DNA of 64,000 bases from NCBI GenBank assembly GCA_023614405.1, contig CM042687.1:236060292-236124291 (forward strand), written 5' to 3'. This stretch comes from Avena insularis (lineage: Eukaryota; Streptophyta; Magnoliopsida; Poales; Poaceae). The position numbers and the translations under genes were made by a program. This document shows, in pieces, positions 43,351 to 55,279 of the stretch. A model generated the notes under the pieces. That model had not been told where the DNA came from and did no database searches. It saw nothing but the letters and a program-made list of their open reading frames with translations. The stretch's first letter is position 1. Each line of letters starts with the position of its first letter.

Positions 43351-46300
43351 ACCACTTCCAAACGACAATTAATTCAAAAAGATGATGCACCCATCTACCT
43401 TCTAAACGATAATTAATTCAAGAGAATTCTATCACGCTTACTTATAGCTCAAGTTTGACCTAATTTAGGTAAGTTGTCAAGATGCAAAATCTTAGCAAGA
43501 AATTGAACCTATTGTCAAAACTCTCGACGGTGGTTTGTGATATATTTAATGACCCCCTGATGGAACTCCAAAAAAACGCAAAACTATCAACATAGCCTAC
43601 AACTTACTCATAACTCAAACTTAATTTGACCTAATTTCAATAAATTGACAGAAAGTCATTCAAGTGGATAGAGTTAGCTAGGTCCAAGTTTGAAAACTAG
43701 TGAAACATGGGAATCATATAAGTAGTACACAACATGTCAGCCCACTATATATGTCTGAAAAGCTTGGCTCATGGCATTCAGATCCATATTCTTGAGACTT
43801 TCTTTGTGGAAAGGAACAATCTCGTCATCACTTGGAAAATTGATAATGTTATTTCCTGGTAGTTGGAAACTCACACTGACAACATTTTTTACTAAAATAA
43901 GATGCACCCATCTACCTCCAAAAAGACAATTAAATCAAGAGCAATCTATCGCGCTTACTTGTACCTCAAGTTTGACCTAATTTTATTAATTTGTCAAGAT
44001 GCGAAATCTTAGCAAGAAGTTGAACCTGTTTTCAAAATTCTCGGTGTTGGTTTGTGATATATTAAATTACCCCCTGATGGTTACCTCCAAAAAATCCGCA
44101 AAACTGACAATGCAACCTATAACTTACCCATAGCTAAAATTTGACCTAATTTCGACAAATTGACATAAAGCCATTCAAGTGGACAGAATTAGCTAGGACA
44201 AAGTTTGAAAACTCATAAACTATGGGAATCGTAAGTACAACATGCCGATCCACTATATAGATGTGAGAAAGCTTGGCTTGTGGCATTCAGATCCATGTTC
44301 TCTAGACTTTCTTTTTGCAAAGGAACAAATCTCTTCATCACATGGGAATTTTAGAATGTTCTTTCCTGATAGTTGGAAACTCATAGTGAGGGCATGATTT
44401 ACAAAAATAAGATGCACGCATCTCCCTTCGAAAAGACAATTAATTCAAGAGCAATATGTCGCTCTTACTTCTTGCTCAAGTTTGACCTTGCTAATTTTGT
44501 TAAGTTGTCAAGATGAATAATCTTAGCAAGAAGTTGAACCTATTGTCAAAATTCTTGGTGGCGGTCTATGATATATTAAATAACCCCTGATGGTTACATC
44601 CAAAAACATTCACAAAAATTTCAAAGCAACCTACACTTTACTTTTATTTCAAATTTGACCTAATTTCGATAAATCGGCATAAAGTCATTCAAGTGGGTAG
44701 AGTTTGCTAGGATGAAGTTTGAAAACTCATAACATTAAACATGGGAATCATTAGTAAAACATGTTGGTCCACTTAGTATGTTTGGAAGCTTGGCTTATGG
44801 CACGTAAATCCATATTCTTTGGACATTCTTTACGAAAAATAACAATATCGTCATCACTTGGGAAATTGAGAATGTTCTTTTTCTAGATAATTGGAAACTC
44901 ACACTGACGGCATTGTTTACTACAAGAAGATGCACCCATCTACCTCAAAAAATACATTTAATTCAAGGGCAATCTAGTGCTCTTACTTTTAGCTCAAGCT
45001 TACCTAATTTTGTTAAATCAGCAAGAAGTCAGTGAAGTGTGCGAAGTTAGGTAGGAGCTTGAAAATGGAACTATAAGAAACCGTGGTCCACTTATTTGTA
45101 TGATAATTAGGGCAGTTACATTTTCTTCTAACTGTGGTAGGTCCCGTAGGTGCGAGGTGGTTTAGTTAACACGGTCGGTGAAAGTACAAGTTACATCAAG
45201 GACCTCATAAAAACGCAAATTATATCCATGTCCATGCACTTAGCACAAGGTCCCTGAAACTATGCATTGAAGTGTGTTTTTAGGTTTGTGCATACTAGCG
45301 TTCATTGTACATGGTAAAGACTATCAACATAATCTTCTAGATGCTAATAATGGAAAATAAGAACCAACAGTTAGCAATATTTTGATTTGCTAGTCTTGAT
45401 CCAACGGTAGAAGTTCAAAGTTATCCGTACACTATATAGTGGTATCGTACTGTAAGAGATAAGACAAGATCAAGTTAAGATAAGAAGTACTACTGCGAAT
45501 GGCCGATCTTTTGAATAACCTTCCCTCCTGATGTTTGGGAAGCAAGTGAAATTTTCAAAACCGGAAAATTTTGATTTTTTTGCTGCCAAGGACCAAAGTG
45601 GAAACTCACATGGACAATATTGTTTGATAAAATAAGATGCACCCATCTACCTCCAAAATTACATTCAAGATCAATCTACAGTGCTTACTTGTAGCTCAGC
45701 GTTGTCCTAGTTTTGTTAAATTGACAAGAAGTACTACTATGAAGTGTGCGAAGTTAGGTAGGAAGCTTGATAAATGGAATTATATAAGAAATCGTGGTCC
45801 ACTTTGTGTGACAATTGGAGAGGTTGCATTTTCTTCTAACTATGGCAGGTCCCATAGGAGCGAGGTGCTTCAGTTAACATGGTCGGTGGAAGTACAAGTT
45901 ACATCAAGGACGTCATAAAATAAAAATTACATACAAGTCCATGCATTTAGCAAAAGGTCCCTAAACTAAGAAATAGAGTGTGTTTTGAGGTTCACGCATA
46001 CTAGTGTTCATTGTGCCAAATACTATCAATATAATCTTCTAGATGCTAAGAACGGAAAAGAAGATCCAACGACTAGCAATGTTTGGGGTTGCTAGTCTTG
46101 ATCCAATGGTAAATATTTAAAGTTATCCGTATACTATACTATGGTGGTATGGGGTTGTAAGAGATAAGACAAGATAAAGATAAGATAAGAAGTACTACTG
46201 CGAATGGTCGGTATTTTGAGTAGCCTCTCCCTCCCGATGTTTGGGAAGAGTGAAAATTTTGAAATCAGAACAGTTTGAATTTTTTTGGCCACCAAGGACC

Positions 46301-46433
46301 AAAGTGGTTTCCTTCCTATGTACTCCACTTCTCCTCCTACTCCAAACTAACGCGGCTGCCAAACACACCAGAGAAACAGAGCCGCCCACTAAATAAAGGA
46401 GCCGCCATACCGGGGCACACGTGCGCAGCGCCA
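43351..46433 (+). repeat. Complex tandem-repeat block, segment 3
   Basis: A-type units with anchors at about 43783, 44291 and 44809 (spacings 508 and 518 bp), a B-type unit from about 45390 (GGCCGATCTTTTGAATAACC at about 45500) and a C-type unit from about 46090. It is cut at 46433 by element D inside a stretch that continues CACTGTGG in the copy near 36426. The ORF at 45637-45918 has no conserved counterpart in sister units. Confidence 0.7.
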
Positions 46434-47752
46434 TGATACGTCGTAAACGTATCTATAATTTTTGATGCAACATGCTTGTTTTGTATCAACTTTCTTATGT
46501 TTTGTCTACACTTTGAGGTATTTTTATACATTTTCCAGAACTAAATGCTGAAGTGCCAGTTGCCTATTTTCTGCTATTTTTGTTATAAGAAAAGCTAGTA
46601 AAGAAATATTCTCGGAATTGGACAAGACAAAAGCCGAAGTTCCTATTTTTTCCAGATGCAACATGGAATCCATGGTGTGGGCCCCTCGAGGCTCCACCGA
46701 CAATGCCCTTTCGCCTATATATACGTCTCCCCGAGACGTAAACCATAAAGTGGGCAGAAATCCATGAAAAGGTCCACAGCGCCACCGCTGCCAAAGAGGA
46801 GATTCGGGGGACAGAAGTCTCTGTTCCGGCAAGCTGTCGGGACGGGGAATTGCCCCCAGAGCCATCTCCATCTAATCCATAGCCATCTCCATCACCGTTG
46901 CTGACTCCCATGATGAGGAGGAAGTAGTTCTCCCTCGAGGCTAAGGGCTCTACCGGTAGCTATGTGTTCATCTCTCTCTCGCTATATATATATGCGTGAT
47001 CTTATTGTGAACATGAGCTTTGTAATCTAGTTGAATAAGTAGATCTACTCTGCTACTCAAGTTCTTTAATTATTATAATCTCCGCTTATCCCCATGTGTG
47101 TGAAGTTGACAGTGTGCACACCATGTGGCACTTAGGCTAAAGATTACAGAAATAGTTATCATGAGTTATATTTTGAGTTGGATGTCTCTATGAAATTGTG
47201 GTGTTTGTTGGAACCATCTAGCACTTAAGGTCACACTGTGGGGTTACCTAGATGGGGAATGCGAACTTTAAGGAGTGCTTTTGTAGCCCTACCATGGATT
47301 AGACTTGTCCAACATGAGAGTAGTTCAGAGTAGCATAATTAAGGGAAGATATTTATATGAGAGTGTCCACTAGTGAAAGTATGATAACTAGGCCTTGTTT
47401 CTAAGCATTGAAACACCTTTTACAACTAGTCCTGTTACATGTTTGCTTGCTGCCATCTTTATTTCAGATTACAATTACCACTTATAATCATCCATACTAC
47501 TTGTATTTCACTATCTTTTCGCTGAACTAGTGCACCTATACACCTAACAAGTGTGTTGGGTGTGTTGGGGACACAAGAGACTTCTTGTATCTTTATTGTA
47601 GGGTTGCTTCAGAGGGATACCTTTGATCACTTCCTCCCTGAGTTCGATAAACCCTGGGTGATCCACTTAAGGGAAACTTGCTGCTGTTCTACAAACCTCT
47701 GCACTAGGAGGCCCCACACTGCCTACAAGAATATAAGCTTGCGTAGACATCA
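46434..47752 (+). repeat. 5' LTR of element D (1,319 bp)
   Basis: Starts TGATACGTCGTAAACGTATC and ends ...GTAGACATCA. TATATATA at 46716-46723 in a TTCGCC context; hairpin CCGGCA-AGC-TGTCGG at 46826-46840 (one G-U pair). It lacks a GC-rich segment that the 3' LTR has at about 62700-62775. Confidence 0.85.
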
Positions 47753-47905
47753 AGCTCTTTTCTAGGGCCGTTTCCAGAGACTATAGGGCCTTCATTATCT
47801 TCCTCCCCGTCAAGCTCTTTTTTGGCACCGTTGCTGGGGAGGTAAGGCAAAAGGTACTCACATCCTCTGGCTACTAAGCTATCTTCTAGTATTGTTGCTA
47901 GTGTG
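47753..47905 (+). other. Primer binding site region of element D with three PBS-like copies
   Basis: Copy 1 (about 47761) is decayed (TCTAGGGCCGTTTCCAGAGA). Copy 2 at about 47820 (TTTGGCACCGTTGCTGGGGA) is the best match to the Athila-type primer site. Copy 3 at about 47884 reads TCTAGTATTGTTGCTAGTG. Copies 2 and 3 share the AAGCT lead with copy 1, as in element C. Confidence 0.6.
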
Positions 47906-47985
47906 TGAGTGCTCGAAGTTATTTCCTTTATATTATGCAATTATATCTTGTTGTTTCTTGTTTTTATTTTCACTAGTTAGTCTTA

Positions 47986-49822
47986 ATGGAAAACAACAAC
48001 AAAATTAGAGAGCTTTTTAGTATTTTTTCCTGAGTTAGAACATGAATGGTTTGAAAAGAAAATTAAAAAACCTATGCAACATTCTTTGCATGCTAATAGC
48101 AATGTTACTAGTATGAATTTTTTTAACACCTTTGTTACTAATTCTATGGAAACGTCTAATCTTGGGGAAGCTAGTTTTCATGAAAATGATCTTTTTAGTT
48201 CCCTAGCTTTAGAGGAGAAAATTTGCTCTGATGATACTTTATCTCCCATATGTGGTAATTCTAATGATACTTGTGATATTTTAAATCCACATACTGAAAG
48301 TGTCCCTTTTAAAATACCTATGGAAATTGTAGAACGTGTTATGAATAACTTCTATTTTGGAGATGCAACTGTCCATCCTGGTGATCATTTACTCTTTATA
48401 CATGAATTATGCGAGTTGTTTAAGTGTGCATGTATTTGAATGGACCAAGTTAAGAGGAAGCTATTCTCTTTATCACTTAAGGACAAAGCAAGGGAGTGGT
48501 ATGAGCTAGTAGATGATCATCATCATTTGAAGTGGAAGGAACTTGAATCTCTCTTTTACTCTAAATTTTATCATCCTCATAAAATTCATAAAGATAGGAA
48601 TTATATTTATAATTTTTATCCTCATAATGGAGAAAGTATTGCCCAAGCATGGGGAAGCTTGAAGTCACTAATGCTCAAATGTCCCATTCATGAGCTCCCC
48701 ATTAATATTATTATCAATAATTTTTATGCAAGGCTTTCAGGACATTACAAGGACTATCTAGATACCTGTTTAGAGGGATCCTTCACAAGTAAGGAGGTAA
48801 AATCTAAGTGGGATCTTCTTGAAACAATTCAAAGCAATACCGAAGATTGGTATAACGACAAAGGTAAAGAACCAGGTATAAACTATGAGTATGATTGCAT
48901 TAAGTGTTTCGCTGAAACTGCTGATTTTTAAGAGCTTAGTGCTAAATATGGTCTTGATCCTCAAATTCTTGTTAATGATTTTAGAGCCTTTGCTTCCCAT
49001 ATTAATTCTCCTAAAGAAAAGTGGGACATGTATCATGAACCTTTTAAATACACTTGCATGAAAAATGAAACTATTATTAATGATTGCACTAAACATGCTC
49101 AAACTTCTGAAAGTACTATTTCTCATAAGCATGTTATTTTTTATGGAATACATAGACCTTGCAAAAAGTATTAAAACAAATAAGAATATTGTATCACCCA
49201 CTGGAATGAAAAAACTAGAATGTGGTATAAGGCTCTATTTGTGAACTTTGCTTTGAACTAGGTGATTTAAATTTTTAATGCCTAGGCCATAATAATGACC
49301 TTTCTAATCCAATGAGTACTGCAAGTTTTCATTGTGATAATGCGACCACTTATAACCAACTTGATGAACTTACATTATTTTTGGGGTGTGAAGAGTTATC
49401 AAGAAAACTTCTTTGGTAGATTTGAGTTCTTTTGGTATGAATAGTGTCCTACATGGTTGTCATCTTTATTGTGTTGATAATTGCCACGCAAATATTTACA
49501 TATAAAATCATATAAAAGATGATATTTTACCAAAATATGGTAGGAGTGATATGAGTTTTGTTCTTATTAATGAAAAGGAGGAATCCTCCAAAGTTTCTTC
49601 TATTGTATCTAACAATAAACCAAGGTATGTGGAGAAGCTTCCTTTCAAACCTCTCCCTCCTAAAGAGGAGAAGAAGAAGAAGAGGAGACGGTATTTTTCC
49701 TAACAGTAAAAGGAGAGAGGAAACGGTATTTTTCCTAAGCATGTTGCTCCTATTATAGTTTTTGCTGACGAGTCTGAACTAGATGATGTTCCTATGCCTG
49801 TTACCTATAGTAGTGATCATGA
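47986..49822 (+). pseudogene. gag-type ORF of element D
   Basis: ATG at 47986, with a frameshift in the T-run near 48025. One frame then runs on with a TGA at 48437-48439 and a TAA at 48929-48931. The best part is 48440-48931: MDQVKRKLFSLSLKDKAREW, WKELESLFYSKFYHPHKIHK and SIAQAWGSLKSLMLKCPIHE, a retrotransposon-gag (capsid) domain. Beyond 48931 the frame keeps protein-like sequence (ELSAKYGLDPQILVNDFRAF) but decays with several stops after about 49170. It is in the same frame as the late ORF at 49823, so both may once have been one long ORF. Confidence 0.75.
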
Positions 49823-50539
49823 TTGGGAAAAAACACTACTTTTGAAATTGAAAATCTCTTTGGTACCAATTCTCAAAATGATGATATTAATAATTGGTGT
49901 ACCATTAGTACTATCCATGTTCCTTCCAATGATGATATTTTTACAAATAAATGCACTTTGGAAGATAGCTATTCTATTGCTTATGATGATACTATACCTC
50001 CAATGTATGATGATTGCAATGATGAATATGATATTTTCAGTCCACCTACTATTGAGGAGAAAATTAATTATGATTATAGTATGCCTACTATATTTGATGA
50101 TTATGGTGATGAGAATAATAATGATAGCTATTTTGTTGAATTTTCTCCCACTATAATTAATAACAATGACTATGCTTATGTGGAGAGTAATAATTATTAT
50201 ATGCATGTGGCTCATGATAAGAATGTTTTATGTGATAGTTATATTGTTAATTTTATTCATGATGCTACTGAAAGTTATTATGAGAGAGGGAAACATTGTT
50301 TTATGTATCTCAATAATATTAAGTTTCCCCTCTTTATGTTGAAAATTTTGAAGTTGCATTTGTTTTTCTTTCCTATGCTTGTTGCTTTGTGCTTTCATTA
50401 CTTGTTTATTTACAGGATTATTTTTCATAGGAAGTGGGTTAGATTTAAATGTGTTTTGAATTTTCTTATTGATTCTCTCTTTTACTTCAATTCATATTTC
50501 TTATGTGAGCATCTTCTCAAACTATCATGCCTATCTTAA
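49823..50539 (+). CDS. Conserved late ORF of element D: acidic Tyr/Asn/Asp-rich region plus hydrophobic C-terminus
   Basis: 238 codons, no internal stop. The first ~150 residues are acidic and rich in Asp, Asn and Tyr (MYDDCNDEYDIFSPPTIEEK, NDYAYVESNNYYMHVAHDKN). IHDATESYYERGKHCFMYLN follows, then a hydrophobic half (FPLFMLKILKLHLFFFPMLV, VLNFLIDSLFYFNSYFLCEH) that could span a membrane. The closest relative in the window is 28692-29327 in element C. No enzyme motif. It may be an env-like or C-terminal gag domain, and I cannot choose between them. It is in frame with the gag relic upstream, and no separate promoter is evident. Confidence 0.55.
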   Translation: MGKNTTFEIENLFGTNSQNDDINNWCTISTIHVPSNDDIFTNKCTLEDSYSIAYDDTIPPMYDDCNDEYDIFSPPTIEEKINYDYSMPTIFDDYGDENNNDSYFVEFSPTIINNNDYAYVESNNYYMHVAHDKNVLCDSYIVNFIHDATESYYERGKHCFMYLNNIKFPLFMLKILKLHLFFFPMLVALCFHYLFIYRIIFHRKWVRFKCVLNFLIDSLFYFNSYFLCEHLLKLSCLS

Positions 50540-51222
50540 TGGCTATAAATAAAGAACTCTTGGGAGATAACCCAATTTTTATTTTAGTAATTTTTGATTT
50601 TGTTGAGTCTTTGAAGTTATTAATTCTGTAATAACCTCTCCTTATCCTTTTTGTGTGGTTTTTGTGCCAAGAATAACCTCTAATGAGAGAGAAGTAAGAT
50701 TTGGGGAAGTTGCTGTCCCGAAACAGATTTTTGTGCTTCACTGTAAACATTCGTGAAAAGTTCCTGTACGTCGGATTGAGCTGTAATTTTCTGAGATTAA
50801 GCCCCAGATTATTATCTAACTTCTGTTAGTTCAACACTTTTCGATTTGAGCAACAGAAGGTCTTCGTAAAAATCGGTTTTTACCTGCTGGTCTGTTTTGA
50901 CAGATTTCTGCCATTATTTGCATTTGCCTCTTATCGGTTTCTTTTTTAGTTCTCTTTGATCACTTGAAGTTTTAAAAGGAATTGCTACCGTATCTTGTGT
51001 TTTAATGAATTTTTTACTTGTGTTGAAACTAATCCCAAAGGCTTATTATCTTGAATACACTAATGTTGCTAATGAAGATTGTGTGAAGTGTTGTATGAAG
51101 GAAATTTTCAAGTGAGGGAAAGAACGATGCGATGAGATGAATAATGGACAAAATCTCAAGCTTGGGGATTCCACCCCGTGTCACCCCCAATAAATATTCA
51201 AGAAGTACAAGCATCAAAGCTT

Positions 51223-51243
51223 GGGGATGCCCAAGGCATCCCC
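51223..51243 (+). other. Conserved hairpin, element D copy
   Basis: Nine perfect base pairs with loop CAA, followed by CTTTTTC and AATAAA. Counterparts lie at 18506-18526 (B, perfect) and 30004-30024 (C, decayed). Confidence 0.65.
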
Positions 51244-53328
51244 TTTTTCATCAATAAAAATCTCAGGTCTCTTTCTAGACACTTCATTTTTATTGCTTCA
51301 TGCACTATGTGTTGTTCTTGGGGCGTCTTTGTTTTTGTTTTTAGTTTTATTTTTCTTGTTTGCTGCAATAATTTTGTTGGATCCCAGTACTCTAGTTTTC
51401 ATTGTTTAGAGCACTCTAGTTTTCACTCTTATTGTTCTGCGAGTGTTCTCGTTTGCTAGCACTGTGTTTAGATTTAGTTTTCTTATTCTTAGGGGAGACA
51501 AACTCTCTAGTCTTTATTGATTATTATCTTTGTGAGTTGTTTCAAATAGGTTGATTGGTGTTGAAAAAAGAGTAGGAAGCTTCATGCTTAAGTGGTACAA
51601 AAGGAAGATTTCTTTGACTGTGGCTAAGACTTTATCATGTCATGCTATAGGTTTCTTTGACTTTGTGCTTAGTGATTATTGTTGTATCATGACTTGTTAC
51701 AAACAATTGAGATTGCTTAATGTGCCTTAAAAGAATCATCTATTTTTTTAGCATACAAAAGCATAATATTGTGATATTATCCTTTGATGCTTTGTTTGGG
51801 TTGACTTGGCACATGCTTACACCATGTTAACAATATGAACCAGTCACCTTAGCCTCTATGATCATTTAGTTTTTGACTTGTGATACCACTTTATGCTTTA
51901 ATTGATAATGTTTTGTCTCTCTGCATGATTATGGCCATTATTGCTCTCTTAGTTGGTCGCTCCCAGTGTTTTGCTAGACTCCACTTGTACTGAGTAAGCT
52001 CTACTCATGCATCCAACTCCCAAGAATCCAAGTTATTCCAAAGAGTCCACTATATATTCTTATGCATGGTGTGTTACACGGTTCCAAGTATATTCATGTT
52101 TTTATCTACCATCCAAATTAAACTTCTGTTATATGAAAATTAGTAATTAAAGCTCTCACAAACTTGATGGCACACTTTACTTTCTTGCTCCTAATAAACT
52201 TGAACCATTGTGTCATATATGTTGTTATATGCTTGCACTTATAAGTTGGGAATTAGTAGAACCATGCTGTCATGGGGAACGCTTTCAACACCTGTACATA
52301 TTAACCACTTGATATCATGATAGTTTGTTTATGGACGTCGGCGGTGTGAAATAAAAGGGGAGCTTGTAAGTTCATGGAGTATTATATATGTGTTCGAGAA
52401 ACGCCTGGGCGGCTAGCCTAAGCCATGCCTAATCATGGTGGAAACTTGCAACATCACCGTAGTGAGCAATCCATGAAGCATCTTTAGAAAAAAAATAGAA
52501 AAAAGAGAGAAAAAGAGAAAAAAGCACCATGCTCATGGTAAATAAAATATCGCTGAGATGCTCACTGTCTGTTGCCTTGTCATTTTGATATGGGATAGGT
52601 ACTATGTCATGGGGCAAGGGGTACCCCGTTGGCGGTTCTCTATGATACACATGTACTTACAATGACAAGAACTTGCTTGTGACTAAAGTTGAGTAGCATG
52701 AGGAACGACCCTCGTACTCAAGGGACATGCGATTGCCAACTTATGATTTGTCAAGCATATAATTCATATTTGTTTCACTTTAACCTTAATCACTTCAAGA
52801 TGCTTATGATAGGGGCAATGAGAGTTGAAATCTAATAAGTACCATAATTTTTGGAAGCTCTTTTTGAAACTTGAAATCCCTGCTTTCCTCTGTCAAGGGC
52901 CTTTCTTTTACTTTCATGTTGAGTCTCCACCTTCTATCCTTATGCACCAATTAAGATAACATAGTTGTCATTCTTAGTTTTATGTGCATTATACCAATAC
53001 TTATTGATTGATTCATAATGTTGATATTGCTTTTTCTTGAACTATTTGTATTTAGTCACCCATATGAACGTCGAAGGTGTCCTAGGCATTTATGTTTTGC
53101 GATTACATGACGGACAAGTTGAATACCACACATGCAGTGTTTTCTATATGTGAAACAAACAAGCGTCTTTCAATGCATTTTTATTCATGGCCTTTGTTTG
53201 TACCTTTTCATGTTACAACATAGTTGCCATTTCTTATTGTTAAAACTACATCTTTCATGCTCATTTTTAGAGTACTTTGATCCCAGCTATCAATACTCTA
53301 CAAATACTTTAATCAATATTGTGATGGT

Positions 53329-53333
53329 GCATG
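53329..53333 (+). repeat. Target-site duplication of the copia element, left copy (GCATG)
   Basis: Repeated at 62342-62346. The uninterrupted version in element C (about 31290) has one copy. Confidence 0.92.
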
Positions 53334-55266
53334 TGTTGGAGATATGCTCTAGAGGCAATAATAAAAGTAGTTATTATTATATCTTTGTGTTTATGATAAA
53401 TGTTTACATTCATGCTATAACAGTATTAACAAGGAAACATTGATAGTTGTGTGATTTGTAAACTAAATTAGAGTACCTAGTAAAGCCTCTTCATAATACT
53501 ATCTAGTTGGTTAATAGATGATTGTGGTTTACCTATCATGAACATTTAGATGTTATTAACAACAAGATCATATCATTAGGAGAATGGTATGATGGACATA
53601 CTCCTATAGATAAGCGTAGCATAAAGATCAAGTCATTTTAATAGTTCAATTGCTATAAGCTTTCTGATACATAGTAACCTAATTCGTTCGACCATGAGAT
53701 CATGCTTATCACCATCACCAGAAGGATACTTTGATGACATCAAACACCACACCGTAACTGGGTGGCTATAAAGGTGGCATTGAGTGTTCGGAAAGTATGG
53801 GTTGAGACACATGGATCAAGAGTGGGATTTATCCATCCATATGACGGATAGATATACTCTAGGCCCTCTCGGTGGAATGTCATCCAATTAGCTTGCAAGC
53901 ATGTGACTGGCTAACAGGGGATCACATACCACGGGAAAAATAAAAGAGTACTTATCAGTAATGAGGTTGAACTTGGTATGCAGAGATACCGACGATCAAA
54001 ACCTCGGATAAGTAAACTATCATGAGACAAAGGGAACTTGGTATCGTATGTAAGTGGTTCATTCGATCGCAAAGTAATCGTAGAAATATGTGGGAGCCAT
54101 ATGAATTTCCAGATTCCTCTATTGGTTATTGTTCGGAGAAGTGTCTCGATCATGTCCGCATAATTCACGAACCGTAGGGAGACACACTTAAGGATTCGAT
54201 ATTGTTGAGTAGTTATGGAATGATGAGTAAGAGACCGAATGTTGTTCGGAGTCTCGGATGGGATCCGGGATATCACGAGGAGATCCGGAATGGTCCGGAG
54301 AATAAGATTCATATAAGGAAAGTCCTGTTTCGGAGTTTGAGAATGATTCCGGTGTTTTCATCGGGAATGTTCTAGAAGGTTCTGGAAGGTCCGGCACTCC
54401 GGAGGAGAAGGGTAGATGAATGTGTCATGACAATGTGGAATGGTTGCATCATGTACTAGGTATCATGGCTGAGCAAAATAAAGGGAAAAATCAAATCCTA
54501 GTTTGAAAAGTCGATCAAACGCCAATTTGAAAAGTCAAACGGCAAGTTTGCTTGGTGGAGGGAGAGTAGGAAACCTACTTGGGGAGGAAGTCCTCCTCCC
54601 TCCACCGCCAGCCAAGGAGGCCGACTTGGGGGAGGACTCCCTCCCCCTTGGCCACGCCCTCCCACCTATAAAAGGAGGGGCAAGGGTGCCCCTCTAAACC
54701 TACACCTCTCTCCACCAAAACCCTAACCCTAGTCGCCGGCCACCAAGTCGCCGCCGCCGCCCTAGGGTTTGCCCTAGCTGCCTAGTTGGGGCTCTCCCCA
54801 TGCCCTAGCCGCCGGCCTAGCCCTCTCTCTTTGGTGCCTCTAAACCCTAGATCGCCAAGGCCTCTCTCATAGTCCACCATACTCGCTCCGGCTTAAGGCG
54901 AAGCCCTGCGAGATCTCCCCTCTACTTCCGGTACCACGCCGTCGAGCTGCCGGAATCGCGAGGAGAGTGCTACAACCTCCGCTGCCTGCTGGAACAAGGG
55001 AGAGGAAGGTCTTCATCGAGTACCGAACATGTGACCGACTGCGGAAGCGCTGCCGAAACGCAGCGCCGGAAGGATCGTCTATGCGATCTTGAGATCGGCA
55101 AGAGTACGACTACATCACCCACGAGAAACTGCTCTCGTTAAACACTTTGGAATCTTCGAGTGTGAGTTCCTCTATCGACTCGTTGCTACAAACTAGTAGA
55201 TAGATCTTGGCTTGTTTGTTTGCATGCGGTAGAAATTTTTTGTTTTCCATGCTACGAATCCCAACA
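53334..55266 (+). repeat. 5' LTR of the copia element (1,933 bp)
   Basis: TGTTGGAGAT...ATCCCAACA. TATAAAA at 54667-54673, followed by a leader with a CCCTAACCCTAG tract and a GC-rich stretch. Collinear with 60416-62341 with a few differences per line. Minus-strand ORFs inside (e.g. 53911-54312) also occur in the other LTR and are not genes. Confidence 0.93.
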
Positions 55267-55267
55267 G

Positions 55268-55279
55268 TGGTATCAGAGC
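55268..55279 (+). other. Primer binding site of the copia element
   Basis: TGGTATCAGAGC one base after the LTR end, complementary to initiator methionine tRNA. Confidence 0.93.

Larger units (their letters stand above)
50540..53333 (+). other. 3' non-coding region of element D (left part)
   Basis: Includes hairpin GGGGATGCC-CAA-GGCATCCCC at 51223-51243 followed by AATAAA (about 51253-51258). It also holds the conserved 3' block shared with H and B (about 52140-52760: GGAACGCTTTCAACACCTG, AAATAAAAGGGGAGCTTGTA, TTGGCGGTTCTCTATGATAC). No credible ORF. It continues after the copia element at 62347. Confidence 0.65.

Noticed and set aside
37603..43416. Long plus-strand ORFs (e.g. 38092-38838, 39802-40302, 42354-42647)
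   Set aside because: Antisense of LINE ORF1/ORF2 reading frames, which have clear RT, endonuclease and zinc-finger motifs on the minus strand.
45637..45918. Possible small gene in the tandem-repeat block
   Set aside because: The frame is not kept in the sister units at 25600, 34450 and 35800.
25374..46433. CRISPR-like interpretation of regularly spaced repeats
   Set aside because: Units are hundreds of bases long, degenerate and in a plant context; no short identical repeats with unique spacers.
48770..50750. Minus-strand ORFs opposite the gag and late ORF of D (48770-49201, 49817-50215)
   Set aside because: Shadows of AT-rich coding sequence; Ile/Met/Thr-rich nonsense composition.
53911..54397. 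Minus-strand ORFs in the copia LTRs (53911-54312, 54188-54397, 61149-61394, 61270-61479)
   Set aside because: LTR shadows, present in both LTRs and antisense to transcription; one LTR copy is shorter by a stop.
54715..54732. Telomere-like CCCTAACCCTAG in the copia LTR
   Set aside because: Only about two units; common in leaders of this LTR family and no longer array.
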